Shown here: in pieces, positions 23,735 through 54,393 of the stretch | Layout: every line of letters begins with the position of its first letter | How positions within the stretch are numbered: position 1 is the first letter of the stretch | Assembly (NCBI RefSeq): GCF_026151205.1 | Contig: NC_087075.1 | Coordinates: forward strand, 7,210,858-7,274,857 | Direction: 5' to 3' | DNA from: Bolinopsis microptera | Lineage: Eukaryota; Ctenophora; Tentaculata; Lobata; Bolinopsidae | DNA: 64,000 bases | The notes under the pieces: generated by a model | Told to the model about the DNA's origin: nothing | Databases searched by the model: none | What the model saw: only the letters and a program-made list of their open reading frames with translations | Program-made: the position numbers and the translations under genes

Positions 23735-24187
23735 GTGTATACAGTAGCTGAACTCCTAACCACTGTTTGCAAAGACGTTGAAACAGAACCTCAGCTTCTC
23801 TCCGTTCCTCACACACTTAAACTATCAAATGGAACAAATAGACAGGATGGTGCAAGACTGGACATCAGTGCGAGATCGTTCTGGTGGCCGCTGGACAGGG
23901 CATTCACAGATGAAAGGGTACTTCACCCTCAAGCCCAGTCCAACAGTGACAAGAGCATCTCGCAGATGTACCAATCTCACGAGAATAACAAAAAACGTGA
24001 GTACAATGACAGAGTCCTCAATGTAGAAAAGGCTACCTTCACACCACTGGTGTTCAGTACTACAGGAGGAATGGCAGTTAAGGCTTCTCAGTTCCTAAAA
24101 CATCTCGCTGAAAAGATCAGCCTTAAGAAAGGCCAACGGTATTGTGATGTGATGTCATTTGTCAGACGCAGACTGCGTTTTCAATGA
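23735..24187 (+). pseudogene. Retroelement-protein C-terminal fragment with nuclease-like motif
   Basis: This 150-codon plus-strand frame contains ETEPQLL, QDGARLDISARSFWW, AFTDERVLHPQA, HENNKKREYNDRV, ATFTPLVFSTTGG and YCDVMSFVRRRLRF, ending at a TGA. The spaced E ... D ... D-x-R-V pattern could be a PD-(D/E)XK-type nuclease core, as in the endonucleases of R2-like LINEs; that is inference. No RT domain accompanies it here, and the fragment stops before the usual LLRSA-type ending seen in the antisense copy. Confidence 0.65.
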
Positions 24188-24429
24188 AACTAATAAAATC
24201 AATGAAACTAATAAAATCAATGTTTTAGCTCATTTTACAAAGTCAAATATTTAAAACAATTAAAATTGTATAGTGCTCAATTTGTAAATGACTAGTTGAT
24301 CTTTGCTATTGGAAGTTTGCCAAGGACTGGCAGCTAGCGGGGCAAGGAATGCACGGGCTTAGGGGCTTTTGTGCACACCAGAACACTAGCTCGGTACATT
24401 TTTGGAAACTAGAAGGACTGAAAACTAAA

Positions 24430-26324
24430 ATTGTTTTTGATGGAGGTTGAGGCATGTTTGGAAAGTTATCAATGGTTAGGGTATATTCAGAATTATTGTC
24501 AGTCTGGGAGGACGATGCTGGTTTAAAGTGAATGAAACAGCATTTAGACATGTTGACATGGAGTTTGTTTGCTCGCATGTAGGAAGATAAACTAGCTAAA
24601 AGAGAATTACCACGCATGTGTGCCTCCTTTTTAGATTTCCCAGTCACAAATATATTGGTGTCATCAGCGAAGGTGACAAATGATCCCAGACTGGAGCAGT
24701 TGGCGATATCATTCATATATAGGAGAAATAAGAGAGGTCCGAGAATCGAACCCTGGGGGACTCCAAACTGTATTTTCAAGGCGTCAGATTTCTCACCAAC
24801 CACTTCAGTATATTGTGATCTATTTGTTAAGTAACTTTTTATAAGATTATTTGCCACCCCACGTATCCCATAGCCCTGTAATTTTACAAGTAATGTACCA
24901 TGATCTATTGTATCAAAAGCTTTGCTAAGGTCTATGAATATGCCTAAGACATGATGCTTAAGTTTTAGAGATTCAGTTATAAGGTTTACTGAGTAATTAA
25001 CTGCATGTGAAGTAGAGTGTGACTGCCTGAAGCCAAATTGTGATTTAGATATTATACCCTGTGAGCTAACAAACGAATATATTCTTGAGTAAATGATCTT
25101 TTCAAAGATTTTACCAAATATAGAGAGAGTAGAGATTGGGCGGTAGTTTTCTATCTCTTCAGGGTTTCCCTTCTTAAATACAGGAGTTATTCTACCAGTC
25201 TTTAGAACGTCGGGGAACGTGCCATTGGACATTAAGATGTTGATGTATCGACTAAGGATCGGTGTAATTACGTGAGATGATCTTTTGATTACACTAACAG
25301 GAATATCACTTGCTTTTCCATTTTCAAATCCTTTTATTATTTCCATTATCTCATTAGGTGTACAGTCTTCTAACATAATCGATTTTTCATTTTTCTTTCC
25401 AAGGAAATCATAGAATGTTTTTATAGGGAGAATTGGTAAACCAGAGGCCTCACTGCTACTAAGTGTTTCATTGAGCTTAGGGGCAATAGAAACAAAATAA
25501 GAGTTGAATCCATTGGCTATGACTCTACGATTCATGATTCGTTCGTTGTTTATGATAAAGGGAGGCTTAGTTTGCTTCTTTTTCTTGCCCCTGAGCTCAT
25601 TGATTATCTGCCACGTTTTTTTGCTGTTTTCTATATTTTTATAGATTTCATTGCAGTAGTACGATCGTTTGGCGACCTTGATAATACTTTTAAGCATTCT
25701 TCGGTAGTCACTGAAGACTTTATAGAGCAGTACATTACCCTCAGGGTTTCTATTTGTTACAGTGCTTGACCAGTCTCTACAGAGTTCATGTTTTCTTTCA
25801 ACTGAGACAATGATTCCATCGGTAATCCACGGGTTGAGTTTGGGAGTCCTTTTGGTAACTTTTGGCTCATCAAGCTTACAGTGTTTATCAAGTGTTTCAT
25901 TGAAGCAGTCCAAAAACTCATTGAAGTTTACCGAAGGAGTTAAGTCATTCACCTTCACCTCGAGTTCATTAACAAAATTAGTGAGTTTGGACCTTGAATA
26001 ATCATAGTAGCGAACATGTTTAAGTTTTTCAGTACTGTTTTCGGTAGGAATTGACGTGAAGGTGAATATAAAGGCATGGTCACCAATCCTATCATTCAAT
26101 ACACCGGAGAGAAGTACATGATCTATCTCTGATGTGAGGATATTGTCAATACATGAGTTTTTACAGTTAGGACGGAAGTGGGTAGCAAGTGATATAGTAG
26201 GATACATATTGTTACGAAGTTTTGATCTACTCAAGACCTGTATAATCTCTATCAGGGGGTACAGAGGTACCAGAACTCTTCCACCCATGGCAATAAGTGA
26301 TTTTGACCTTAACCTGATCAACAC
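24430..26324 (-). pseudogene. LINE ORF2 (Jockey/CR1-like): partial endonuclease + reverse transcriptase
   Basis: The long minus-strand frame (stop at 24306) begins inside an APE-type endonuclease (SCIDNILTSEIDHV, DHAFI). A linker follows (YYDYSRSKL, PWITDGI). The RT domain has RITPVFKKGNPEEIENYRPIS, FGFRQSHSTSHAV, FIDLSKAFDTIDH, GVPQGSILGPLLFLLYMNDI, the catalytic FADDTNIF, and KLHVNMSKC. Similarity is lost after YTLTIDN (about 24450); the last 50 or so codons are unrelated, so the thumb and C-terminus are missing. The 5' end is also truncated within the endonuclease (about 26250). The frame has no internal stops, so the copy is relatively recent. Confidence 0.88.
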
Positions 26325-26339
26325 TCCTAAATCCTAAAA

Positions 26340-26945
26340 GGTCATGGAGTGCTTGTTGGATGGGGGCCTAAACTGCTTTTTGTTGTGATGTGAATTTGTT
26401 ATATATTATTACAAAGGGTTTTATTTTTTACCTCAGTTTTTAAAATTTGTACAATTTTTAAAGAATTTTTATATAGGGTCATTGCTATATTATGTGTATA
26501 TTGTTTGAATTTTCTTCAATTCAATAAAACTCTTGTTGACGATTTCTTACACATGTTGATAGAAAATAAACACGTACTTGATGGTCATGTAATAAGAGTG
26601 TTATGCTCGGAAACAGCTAGCATTGGGGCTTTATAGAAAATTTTCTTTATTTAATTTATGGGCATGTACTATTATGGTTTCACAAAACAATGCATGCAGA
26701 TTAACTTAAAATTAAGGGTACCCTTACAAGATACTAGATCTTTTGGCAGGGCTCCTCCTTATTCAACAATCAATCAGGGTTTTATTCGGTTGAGATTTTT
26801 TTCTTATTTCATTGAACAAAAAATTCTTGTTTCATTGAGATAACCAAGGAAATTTTACACAGATGTGCAATGTTGCATAGATCCAACGGAATCCTAAGCT
26901 CGCTCCCTAGACTAGGTGACATTGCTTGAGATGAGGATGTGCTAT
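26340..26945. other. Unassigned AT-rich sequence
   Basis: Nothing recognisable as gene, RNA or repeat array. Confidence 0.5.
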
Positions 26946-26948
26946 TAA

Positions 26949-27392
26949 GGGGTTGTTCACATATTACGTAATCAATATTTTAGCAATTTTTACCCCCCTC
27001 CCCCCTTCCGTAATCAACCGTAATCAAGACCCAACCCCCCCCTCCTGACAGCAATATTACGTAATCATAACCTGACCCCCCCCCTTGACTTTTCTCTACG
27101 TTTCATGCTACCCTGATCATGCTATCATGATGAGCCGAGATCATTGTAATGATATCCGGCCAAGCACCTTCTAAACTACTTACTATTATAGCCGGATATT
27201 CAATCAATTTCTAAATTTTATCATTCACTATCAGCGTGAAATTGAGCGGAATTTGAATTAAAATATTGTCAAAGAAAATTTTGATTACGTAATCTATGAC
27301 CGAAACCCCCCCCCCCCCCCCCCGTAATCAACCGTAAGCATTTGGAAACCCCCCTCCCCCCTTGGCTGATTACGTAATATGTGAACGACCCC
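26949..27392. mobile_element. MITE with GGGGTYGTTCACATATTACG termini
   Basis: The left end GGGGTTGTTCACATATTACG continues into GTAATCA; the right end is TGATTACGTAATATGTGAACG followed by ACCCC, giving TIRs of about 27 bp. Flanking TAA on both sides suggests a 3-bp TAA duplication as in PIF/Harbinger-type elements. The interior has C-rich runs, several CCGTAATCAACCGTAA blocks and no coding frame. Related fragments lie at 20570-20632, about 37193-37300 and 49240-49345. Confidence 0.82.
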
Positions 27393-27394
27393 TA

Positions 27395-28011
27395 AAGGCA
27401 CATGGCATCGCGATCAACTGAACAGAATGTTCAGAAAATTCTCGATAAAGGGTACTTTGTTGAAATTAAATCTAATGTATTAGAAGTTATAGCAGATTAT
27501 TGTGACAATATTGCTGAGTTCAACAAATATATCTTAAATAATAATCTCAATATGTGTGTATGTGTGTGCGTGCGTGTGTAATTTCTGAGCAACTTAATCA
27601 AGAAAACGGTAATAGTTTTTGGTATAGTTTTGGCAAAACTCTGACAAAGTCAAATGTTTTTTTTGTTTTTTATCTCTCCCATAACTTCATATTATGTAGC
27701 GTTGGTACATGAATCGTAATTAGGATAGCCACAAGATTAACTGTTATGTAATACTATAAGCTTATTAGAAGGGAGGGCACTCATTGCAGTCTGTTTGGAC
27801 TGTAGAGAGAGTTCATACTTTCATACGACAATGTTATGCGTGTTTTCAAATATATACTTTTGCATGAATTCCACTGCGATAGTGAAGTCCCGGCCGTAGG
27901 CACGGGTTACACTAGTAATTTAATAAAGTATGTTTTTATGCCAATTTAATATACTAATTAAACTCAGGTGGATGGATTGATTGTGCAAATTAAACCAGCA
28001 TAGGCACTGTC
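27395..28011. other. Upstream flank of the PI3K gene
   Basis: Includes a TGTGTATGTGTGTGCGTG microsatellite at about 27550 and a stretch ending CCCGGCCGTAGGCACGGG (about 27890-27910) that looks like an interspersed-repeat end. A 5' UTR exon or promoter for the PI3K gene may lie here, but no signal identifies it. Confidence 0.4.
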
Positions 28012-46675
<18,664 letters not shown>

Positions 46676-47810
46676 TATGGTAGCCACGGCAACCCTGTTG
46701 ATTGGCATGCAAATATTTGATTATTCTGTTGTTCCAATATTTTTACATCAATGATCATTTTGACTTCATGACTTTGTAAGACTGACAAAAACATTTTCTT
46801 AGATATCGCTTGTCGCTTGATATTAATCGTTATTTTCCACTATATACTACCATTACAACTTATACAATATGTTATGGGATGTAATTGATGCTGTTTGTAT
46901 AAAAATTCATTTTCTACTCGATGGCTGATTGATTTACATTTTTTGATTTATGACATGGCTTCCATTTTATTAACTAATTAGATTTTGTTAACAACTTTTT
47001 GTTATAAATCTATTTTTATTTTGGTTTGATTTTAAATGCTTTATTTTGATTTTTACAGTATCATACCATCTGGCCAATTTAAGGACATTTATGTGGTCAA
47101 ATACGTTTGGCTTCCTTTAACACTGTTTAATTACTGTCAAGTAAAATTTCAACTATATTAACGTTTACTTCTTTTGATTCGACAAAATATATTTGATTTG
47201 CTTTGTTTTGGATTTATTCTTGTTAAATTACTGTCTTTTACTTGGAAATAACCGGAATTTTATTAATTTTCTATCAATGATCGGAAGAACAGCTCTCCTT
47301 GTCAACGCTATCATACATGGTGATACAAAATTTCGTTTCAAACATTCAGATACAACAGATGTCAGTGTAAAAAACAGAAGAACGATCAAAACAAATGGAT
47401 ATCGCTCCCAAACTAGCGTAGAAACTAGGCATTTGCGATCTCGTAAAAGTTCGTTATTGATATTACAATCTTTATCCAGGCCATGGGAAGCAACATTTTG
47501 TTGTCGGGCCGCTGGGGCCCCGGCTGCTGTTAAATGACCCATTTAAGTTACTCGGGTATAATAGTAGTATTCTGTAACTTGTGTTAAGGTGCAGTAATTT
47601 GAGGAGATGAGTTAGAAAACATTTGTTATTCCATAAACAAATTAGGTTTTCCAAAACCTACCTGTATTTTTTAGATGTTAACCTCACTTTTTGAGGAAAT
47701 GTGTGGCAAAATTTCGGTCGCACAGACGCTGCTCTGTCAAATATGAGCAGTCGATGTTGGAGCGCGCGAAAACAATTTCTTAAGTCATGTCGCGCGCACG
47801 TGAGAATCTC
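46676..47810. other. PI3K 3' flank, unassigned
   Basis: Probable 3' UTR followed by AT-rich sequence. Open frames at 47193-47542 on both strands have no motifs I recognise. A GGGGCCCCGGC patch near 47513 stands out by GC content. Confidence 0.45.
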
Positions 47811-47812
47811 AG

Positions 47813-48466
47813 AAATATGAAAATTTCTGAACACAAATTTGACAGATTGGATGAACTTTTTGCCCAGAGACCAATTAGTCAGCTAATTGATGATGATATG
47901 AAACCAAATAGGGGTACTGGAATTCAAAATCTCGAAGAAAATTGAAAAATATTAATGTCCCATTCTCTGTCCCATTTTCAGATTTTGAAGATGAAATTTC
48001 CAGGACCGAAATTTTACAGTTTTGACTGATTTTCTCACCCGAAACCAATTAGTCAGTCAACTATAGATGGCATTTGACACGATTTAGGTGCTTGAAGTTT
48101 GATTTCGGTCAGAGGAAGCTCACTGCAGAAAGTTTAGTAAAACGAAAATTCATGTTTTCCAATTTCTGTCCCATTTTCAAATATGAAAATTTCTGAACAT
48201 AAATTTGACAGATTGCCGAGATTCGATAGATTTTTTGTCCAGAGACCAATTAGTCAGCTAATTGATGATGGTATGAAACCAAATTGAGGTACTGGAAGTC
48301 AAAATCTCGAATAAAATTGAAAAATCATACTGTCCCAGTCTCTGTCCCATTTTCAGATTTTGAAGATGATATTTCCAGGACCGAAATTTTACAGTCTGAC
48401 TGATTTTCACACCCGAAAAAAATTGGTCAGTCAACTATAGATGGCATATGACACGATTGAGGTGCT
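47813..48466. repeat. 366-bp tandem duplication (1.8 copies)
   Basis: Copy 1 starts at 47813 and copy 2 at 48179. Shared landmarks: GAAAATTTCTGAACA, CCAATTAGTCAGCTAATTGATGATG, CTGTCCCATTTTCAGATTTTG, and GTCAACTATAGATGGCAT. Copy 2 breaks off at GAGGTGCT where a CTGACC hexamer array starts. Confidence 0.85.
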
Positions 48467-48596
48467 GACCCTGACCCTGACCCTGACCCTGACCCTGACC
48501 CTGACCCTGACCCTGACCCTGACCCTGACCCTGACCCTGACCCTGACCCTGACCCTGACCCTGACCCTGACCCTGACCCTGACCCCGACCCCGACC
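48467..48596. repeat. (CTGACC)n array
   Basis: About 20 copies of the CCCTGA-type hexamer with two CCCCGA variants at the end, the same hexamer as 14938-15266, but without the TIR arms seen there. Confidence 0.95.
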
Positions 48597-48599
48597 ATA

Positions 48600-50767
48600 A
48601 GTTACCGTAATATTACTGTGAACCACTTCTTAGGATATGTTATGGTATGGAAGGTAGCAGTGTGATATCATTCCAGTCATTCCTTCTACATAGGTGTAAT
48701 ATAGAAATAGTAACTTACAATATTCCGTACAATATTTTGTTAAGACACGTGCAAAGCCAAGAAATTAACATGAAGCTCTAACGATGGACGAGGAATGTTG
48801 AAACATGTTTGTGAGTAAATACCTGCCCGTAGCTCCATTACATCAATACGAAAGTAAAACTGTTTATTGCAGCTATAAAGGAGATTTCGAGTAACCATTA
48901 TCATGTCATTACTAAGTGATTTTCCACTCGTAGGGACGTAGGGCGTTAACTCCTAGTTCCTACAATCCCACAGTCACTACTTAAAGATGTTTACTTGCAG
49001 ATGCTTTTCCAAGTTCGAGCAGCCAGTTGGTTTGAATTTTTAGGTTTTAGAGACGATCGCTTCATCAAATGTTTATGAAGATATAATTATTTTACATATT
49101 TGCACTATTAGGTTTCACAAGTGGGGGTCAGTGCAATGTATTTTTGAAGATTGTGCAGACATTATAACTGTGAAGTATATTATTTACGTATTCAAACAAG
49201 AAATCGTCGATTCTAACTTTAGTTAATCTAATAAGGGACCCGTGGGAGCGTTCACATATTACGCAAGCAAGTTTTTTGGCAATTTTTACCCCCTCCCCCT
49301 CGGCCGTCAGCAACTGTTAGTATTAAGCGACGCAACCCCCAATTACCGTCAGCATTTGCTAAGACTCCCCTCACGGTGCAAAGTGGAGGCCTGCTTAGTG
49401 CCTTCCGAGATTATATCGCAATGGGAAGTCTTGATTCCAATATCGTATCTCAAAGTGTAGGTCCGGAAAAAAAATTTTCGGCTCATAATATTAATAAGGT
49501 TCCCCGCTTCTGAGTTCGCATTAAGAATGTACTATGCCAAATATCACGACGACCATTTTAGACTCCTCTGGGTTGGTGAGCCGATGGGGCTCACTTGACT
49601 TAATAAAACAGTTGCTCAACAGAATTACAAATGAATTAATAAACATTTATCAAAAAGTATCTCAGTGGATCCTGAACAATGAGCATGGTATCATTAGTTT
49701 ATAAATGTAGTAAGCGGCAACTGTTGGCAGTTTATTTTATGTCTCCATTCTTGCTAAATTCGATGTCAATAGCTGTCGTATCTGAAGGCGTTATAATAAT
49801 GATAATGAAAATTCACCGGGAAGCGCAATTAAATCGGCCTGCACGTAAGTCTCTTGCAGATTGCAGAATGCACGTGTGTAAAAATGGATCAAATTGAACG
49901 ATTTAGGATTTTAGGCTTAAAATGCCATTAAGTTTTTTGCGAATAGCAGTTGTTTTGACGGTATTTGTCAAATCTTACAGCGAATAGAAATCTAGCGTCT
50001 GCTGTGATACAACTATAATTTACAACTAGAACAATACAACTAGAAAAAGGGCGTCATTTTTGTTCCTCTTGCATCCTTACTTGCAATAATTTTGTAATCT
50101 TTTAACATTATTGCTTTTTTTTGTAAGCTGATCTTGATTTTTTGCAAGAGATCTTGAGCTTTACCAACATTTTTGGTAAAACAATGTATCCATCAATCAA
50201 TACTCAAAGTTTTGTTTGAGACGGAGTAAGACAAAATCCGTTTTTGTCCTCGATGTTAGAAAAAAAAATATTTAGGAACTTTTACGTTCTAAGGAAAATA
50301 GTTTTTGTTCTAACCATTTCTTTGGAAAATTTCAGGCAAATTTGCAGCAAATGCATTTTTACGCAGTCATATTGTTAAATTTACGTTATTTGGCTGGTAC
50401 ATTTTATTTTCGAATGCGAAGAAATCAGTGTTCATTATTATTTGATAAACGGTATATGATCTTTATAATTATTTGATAAACAGTATAATAATATGGCCTT
50501 ATTTGATAAACAGTATATGCCTTATTTGATAAATATCAAATAGTATATGGCCTTCACAGTTCACTAATTTCACTAATTTCACGCGATTTTGAAAGCCACA
50601 CGCCTGACGCCAAATGATTCAAACTGTGAAATTCATATTGTTAAGAAAAAGCCAATATACACTTCTTTCGGTTATCTTATTCACGATAGTTTCGGTTTGC
50701 TTCATCAGTTTAACCTGACCACTAACCTCAAACGAATCACTAATATGATTTACTCTGTTTACCCCAG
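48600..50767. other. Upstream flank of the dynamin gene, unassigned
   Basis: No gene recognised. A MITE-like stretch (GTTCACATATTACGCAAGC with C-rich runs, about 49240-49345) resembles the left end of the 26949-27392 element. A TTTGATAAACAGTATA repeat (three to four copies) occurs at about 50430-50550. Confidence 0.5.
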
Positions 50768-53363
50768 ATGGACGGATTTCTGCAGATAATAAATGATCTG
50801 CAGGACGTTTTCAGCACAGTGGGCGTCTCCCCGGACATTATATCCTTGCCCCAGATAGTTGTGGTCGGGTCCCAGAGTACTGGCAAGAGCTCTGTGTTGG
50901 AGAGCATTGTCCAGAAGAACTTCTTACCTCGCGGGACTGGTAATTACTCATTAAATTTTTAATTGTAGCAATTTATTAGTTAATTGATTATAGTGATTAA
51001 TTAGTGCTTATTTCTATAATAATTTTTAAAATCATTTACAGTGGTAATCAACAATTTGTTTCCCAGGGATAGTGACAAGACGACCACTCATCATGCAAAT
51101 AAACCAAGACATCGACGCCATACAACCCTGGGGCTCCTTCCTCCACTGCCCTGAAAAGAAATTCGAAGACTTCAACCTTATCAGCGAAGAAATAATCCGA
51201 GATACAGAGAGAGTGTGTGGGAACGACAAGAACATCAACAGCGAGCCCATCACTCTGAGGATCCACTCAGCTGACCTGCCCACACTGTCCCTGGTGGATC
51301 TGCCGGGGATCACTAAGAACGCAGTCGGGGACCAGCCCCGGGACATTGAGCAGCAGACCACTGCACTAGTCAGAAAGTACATTGAGAACCCTAACTGTAT
51401 CATCCTGGCTGTGTCGCCTGGAAATATCGACATAGCTAACTCGGAGTCCATCAAGCTGGCTAAGGAGGTGAGCCATTAGCCACAATTAAACGTTATTTTA
51501 GATTGGCACTTGTAGGCTTAAGGTTTTTAGGTTGCTTAAGGTTATTAGGGTGCTGATATTAGATATGTTCTAACTAAATCATAAGGATTGATCCACAAAA
51601 CGTCTTCAGGTCGATCCTCAAGGCGACAGGACCTTGGCGGTGATTACCAAAGTAGATCTGATGGAAAAGAGCGCAGAAAATAGCAGGGTTCTTGAAGGGA
51701 AAGTTATTCCAATAAAGCTCGGAATAGTCGGCGTCATCAACCGGACTCAAGCTGAGATAAACGCGGATATGCCTATAGAGGAGTCATTTTCAAGAGAGGC
51801 GGAGTTCTTCAAGACACACTTTAACTATATGAGTAGTGAGATGGGAACTCCGTACCTTACACAGAGGCTGTGCAGTGTTCTTATGCAGCACGTTAAGCAG
51901 TGCCTCCCCGAGCTTATCATCAGGATAACCGAACAGAAGGTCATTCAGCAGAACATTCTGGATTCTTTAGGTTAGAACCTAAAATAATACTGTAATAACA
52001 GATACGCATTACGCTTGGCAGAAATTAAAATGATCTGGAATCTATAAATAGATTCTTTCTTTTATAAATATAGGTAAACTTATTTGTGTTTGAAAGGTAT
52101 AGTTTCTACACTTAAAAACAGCTCAAAATTGTTTCTATTGCAATGTTTGATATTAAAGATAATAATACTAATTATCAATTAGGTCCCAGGATAGAAGACG
52201 AGTCGGGTGCACTTGCAGATTTAGTGATGAAATTCTGCAGAGAGTTCCGGAGCAACATGGAGGGAAGAAGGTCGGTACAGTTCGCTGCAGCTCAGAAAGC
52301 CCTGTCAGGGGGGAGGCACCTGTTTGAGGTGTTCGAGTCCGCTATTTGTCAAGAACTGGATAAGATCGCTCTCCCTGAGGATATAGAGGACCATATAGAA
52401 CATGAGATTATCAGCGCGGGCGGCTCCAAACCCGCTCTCTTCACCCCTAACATTGTGTTTGATAACTTGGCTTCTAGACAGCTGGAGCACTTCACCTACC
52501 CCATCAAGAAATCCATTAAAAAGTGCAACGAGACCCTCACAGAAATCATCTCCCTTCTAAGTAAGAAAACATTCGAAAGATTCCCGGTCCTAAAACGAGA
52601 AACCCACCAAATATCACTGACCCTGCTGCTGGCAAAGACCCAAGTCGTGGAGAAGTTCATTGACAGCTACATCCAGTGTGAGTTGTGCTACATCAACACT
52701 AACCACCGTCTCTTCATCAAGAACAGACCGCAGCTGGAGAAGAGCTGTTTGGAGATGAGTGAGGGAAGTGAGGTTCTCACTCCAGAACAGATCAGCACCA
52801 AGAAGATAAAAGCTCTTCTGGATCTTTACATCCACATCATAAGGTAAAGTGTTCTTTAGTTTCTGTTTTTCACTGTCTGGCGGGGTTTATCTGAACAAAT
52901 TCTAACCGAGGTAACTTTTTTATGAGCGCACTAATGGCTAGCGTTGTTCAGTAATCAGTATGAGTATATGCTCTACAGTTAGCTCTTACTATTCAATTAG
53001 CTCTTATTATTCAGGAACCAGTTAATGGACGTTGTCCCAAAGACTGTTATCTGCTATATGGTGTTGCAGTTCTGTGACGATCTCCACAAGGATCTTATGA
53101 AGACTCTCTTTTCTTCTGACAGGTTATTGTAATTAAGGGCATCATTATTTCTAATAGATTTTCTAGCTAAAAATCAATACTTATATTACTTATAACATAG
53201 TATAGAGAATAAAAATTCTTTAAACGCGAGAGTAAAATTTTAATAATTCAGAGTGGACGATCTGATGAAAGAAGACATGCTAGTTGAAGAGCGACGAGAA
53301 AAAGCTGTGAGGATGTTGGGGGCTTTGGAGAGAGCTGATGCAATCACTTCACTTCTTGAATAG
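50768..53363 (+). CDS. DNM1L: Dynamin-related GTPase, Drp1/Dnm1-like (6 exons)
   Basis: A large GTPase that self-assembles to constrict membranes; the Drp1 branch divides mitochondria and peroxisomes. Exons: 50768-50939, 51067-51467, 51610-51970, 52183-52843, 53015-53122, 53252-53363 (TAG). Exon 1 gives [28 protein letters not shown] (P-loop) and FLPRGTG. Exon 2 gives [11 protein letters not shown] and LVDLPGITK (switch II). Exon 3 gives [10 protein letters not shown] (G4) and [14 protein letters not shown]. Exon 4 is the middle/stalk region ([28 protein letters not shown]). Exons 5-6 are the GTPase effector domain ([30 protein letters not shown]). No pleckstrin or proline-rich domain is present, and the spacing fits Drp1 rather than classical dynamin. 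The protein is shorter (about 600 residues), with a reduced variable loop. The ATG directly follows an acceptor-like CCCCAG, so a 5' non-coding exon is possible. Confidence 0.9.
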
Positions 53364-54393
53364 TTAAAAATGCAATGTGTGAAGATAAACATTAATTATC
53401 AATTCTGATGATTTAAACGTTGTGTGGAACATTTTTTGGTTAACGCAATTGGTTTCAATGCAACTTTGCAATCGTTTTTTGCTGATATTGTTATGAATAT
53501 TTAATTAAATATCTTTGGCAATAGTTTTAACTTACATTTGAACGTCTTTATATTTTCCACGTGATTACATCGATAAATATTTTTAAATGTTGAACATAAT
53601 CATTTGGGTTCAAAATATTATTCCTACAGTGGAAAGTTAAAACCATGCATGATTTAAGAAAATAACTGATAACAATTTAAACTCTTCTTCACTATTCAAA
53701 TAATTAGAACAATTTTAATAGCGAAACTTTTTTATGCAAGAAAATTTAAATCATTTAATTCTGTTACTTTACACTCTAACAAGATTGATAACAGATTTTT
53801 ATTTGTGTACGGACTCAACATATCATAGTCTTTCACATTTTGCTGAACATTCTAACATATATATCAAAATCGAATTCAATCAAAAATTCGCAATAAAATC
53901 AAATTAATTGCATTAAAACTTTAAATACCAAAGATTCATTATTCAAGCGGAAAAGTTATTTCGTTAACTATCAATAATACATGCAATGATAACCCCTCAA
54001 CTACAAGAGTACAAGTTACAGAAAAGATAAAACATTTTAAATAAGAAAAAGAAACAACAGTTTAATTACATTTTAAAATTAAAGTTTGAGTTGTACTGAA
54101 GCTTAAGTAACTAATTAAATGTAAGATAAGGTACACTGCGACGAATTAATCTGATCACGCGAAGTCGAATGGAGATACCAATCACAATCATAGGAAAATA
54201 AAACAGTTCATAGTCGAAAAGCAAGGAAAATAAAGAAAAGTGTAATATGTTGCTGCGACAAAAGAAATCTGAACTTATTTCATGACTAAATTTGGAAAAA
54301 TTAATAAAACTTGACGACAATACGACCGTTTAACTTATTGATAATTTAGCTGAAAAGTCTGAAGATCTGAAAATAATAGAAGTTTAACTAAAG

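Noticed and set aside
24735-24765. AGAATCGAACCCTGG resembling a tRNA B box (antisense GGTTCGA)
   Set aside because: It codes the conserved PQGSILGP motif of the LINE reverse transcriptase on the minus strand; no acceptor stem or A box around it.
47193-47542. Overlapping sense and antisense frames of about 110 codons
   Set aside because: No recognisable domain, no splice context linking them to the PI3K gene, and both strands are open equally.
48435-48665. GQGQGQ / TLTLTL frames
   Set aside because: Translation of the CTGACC array.
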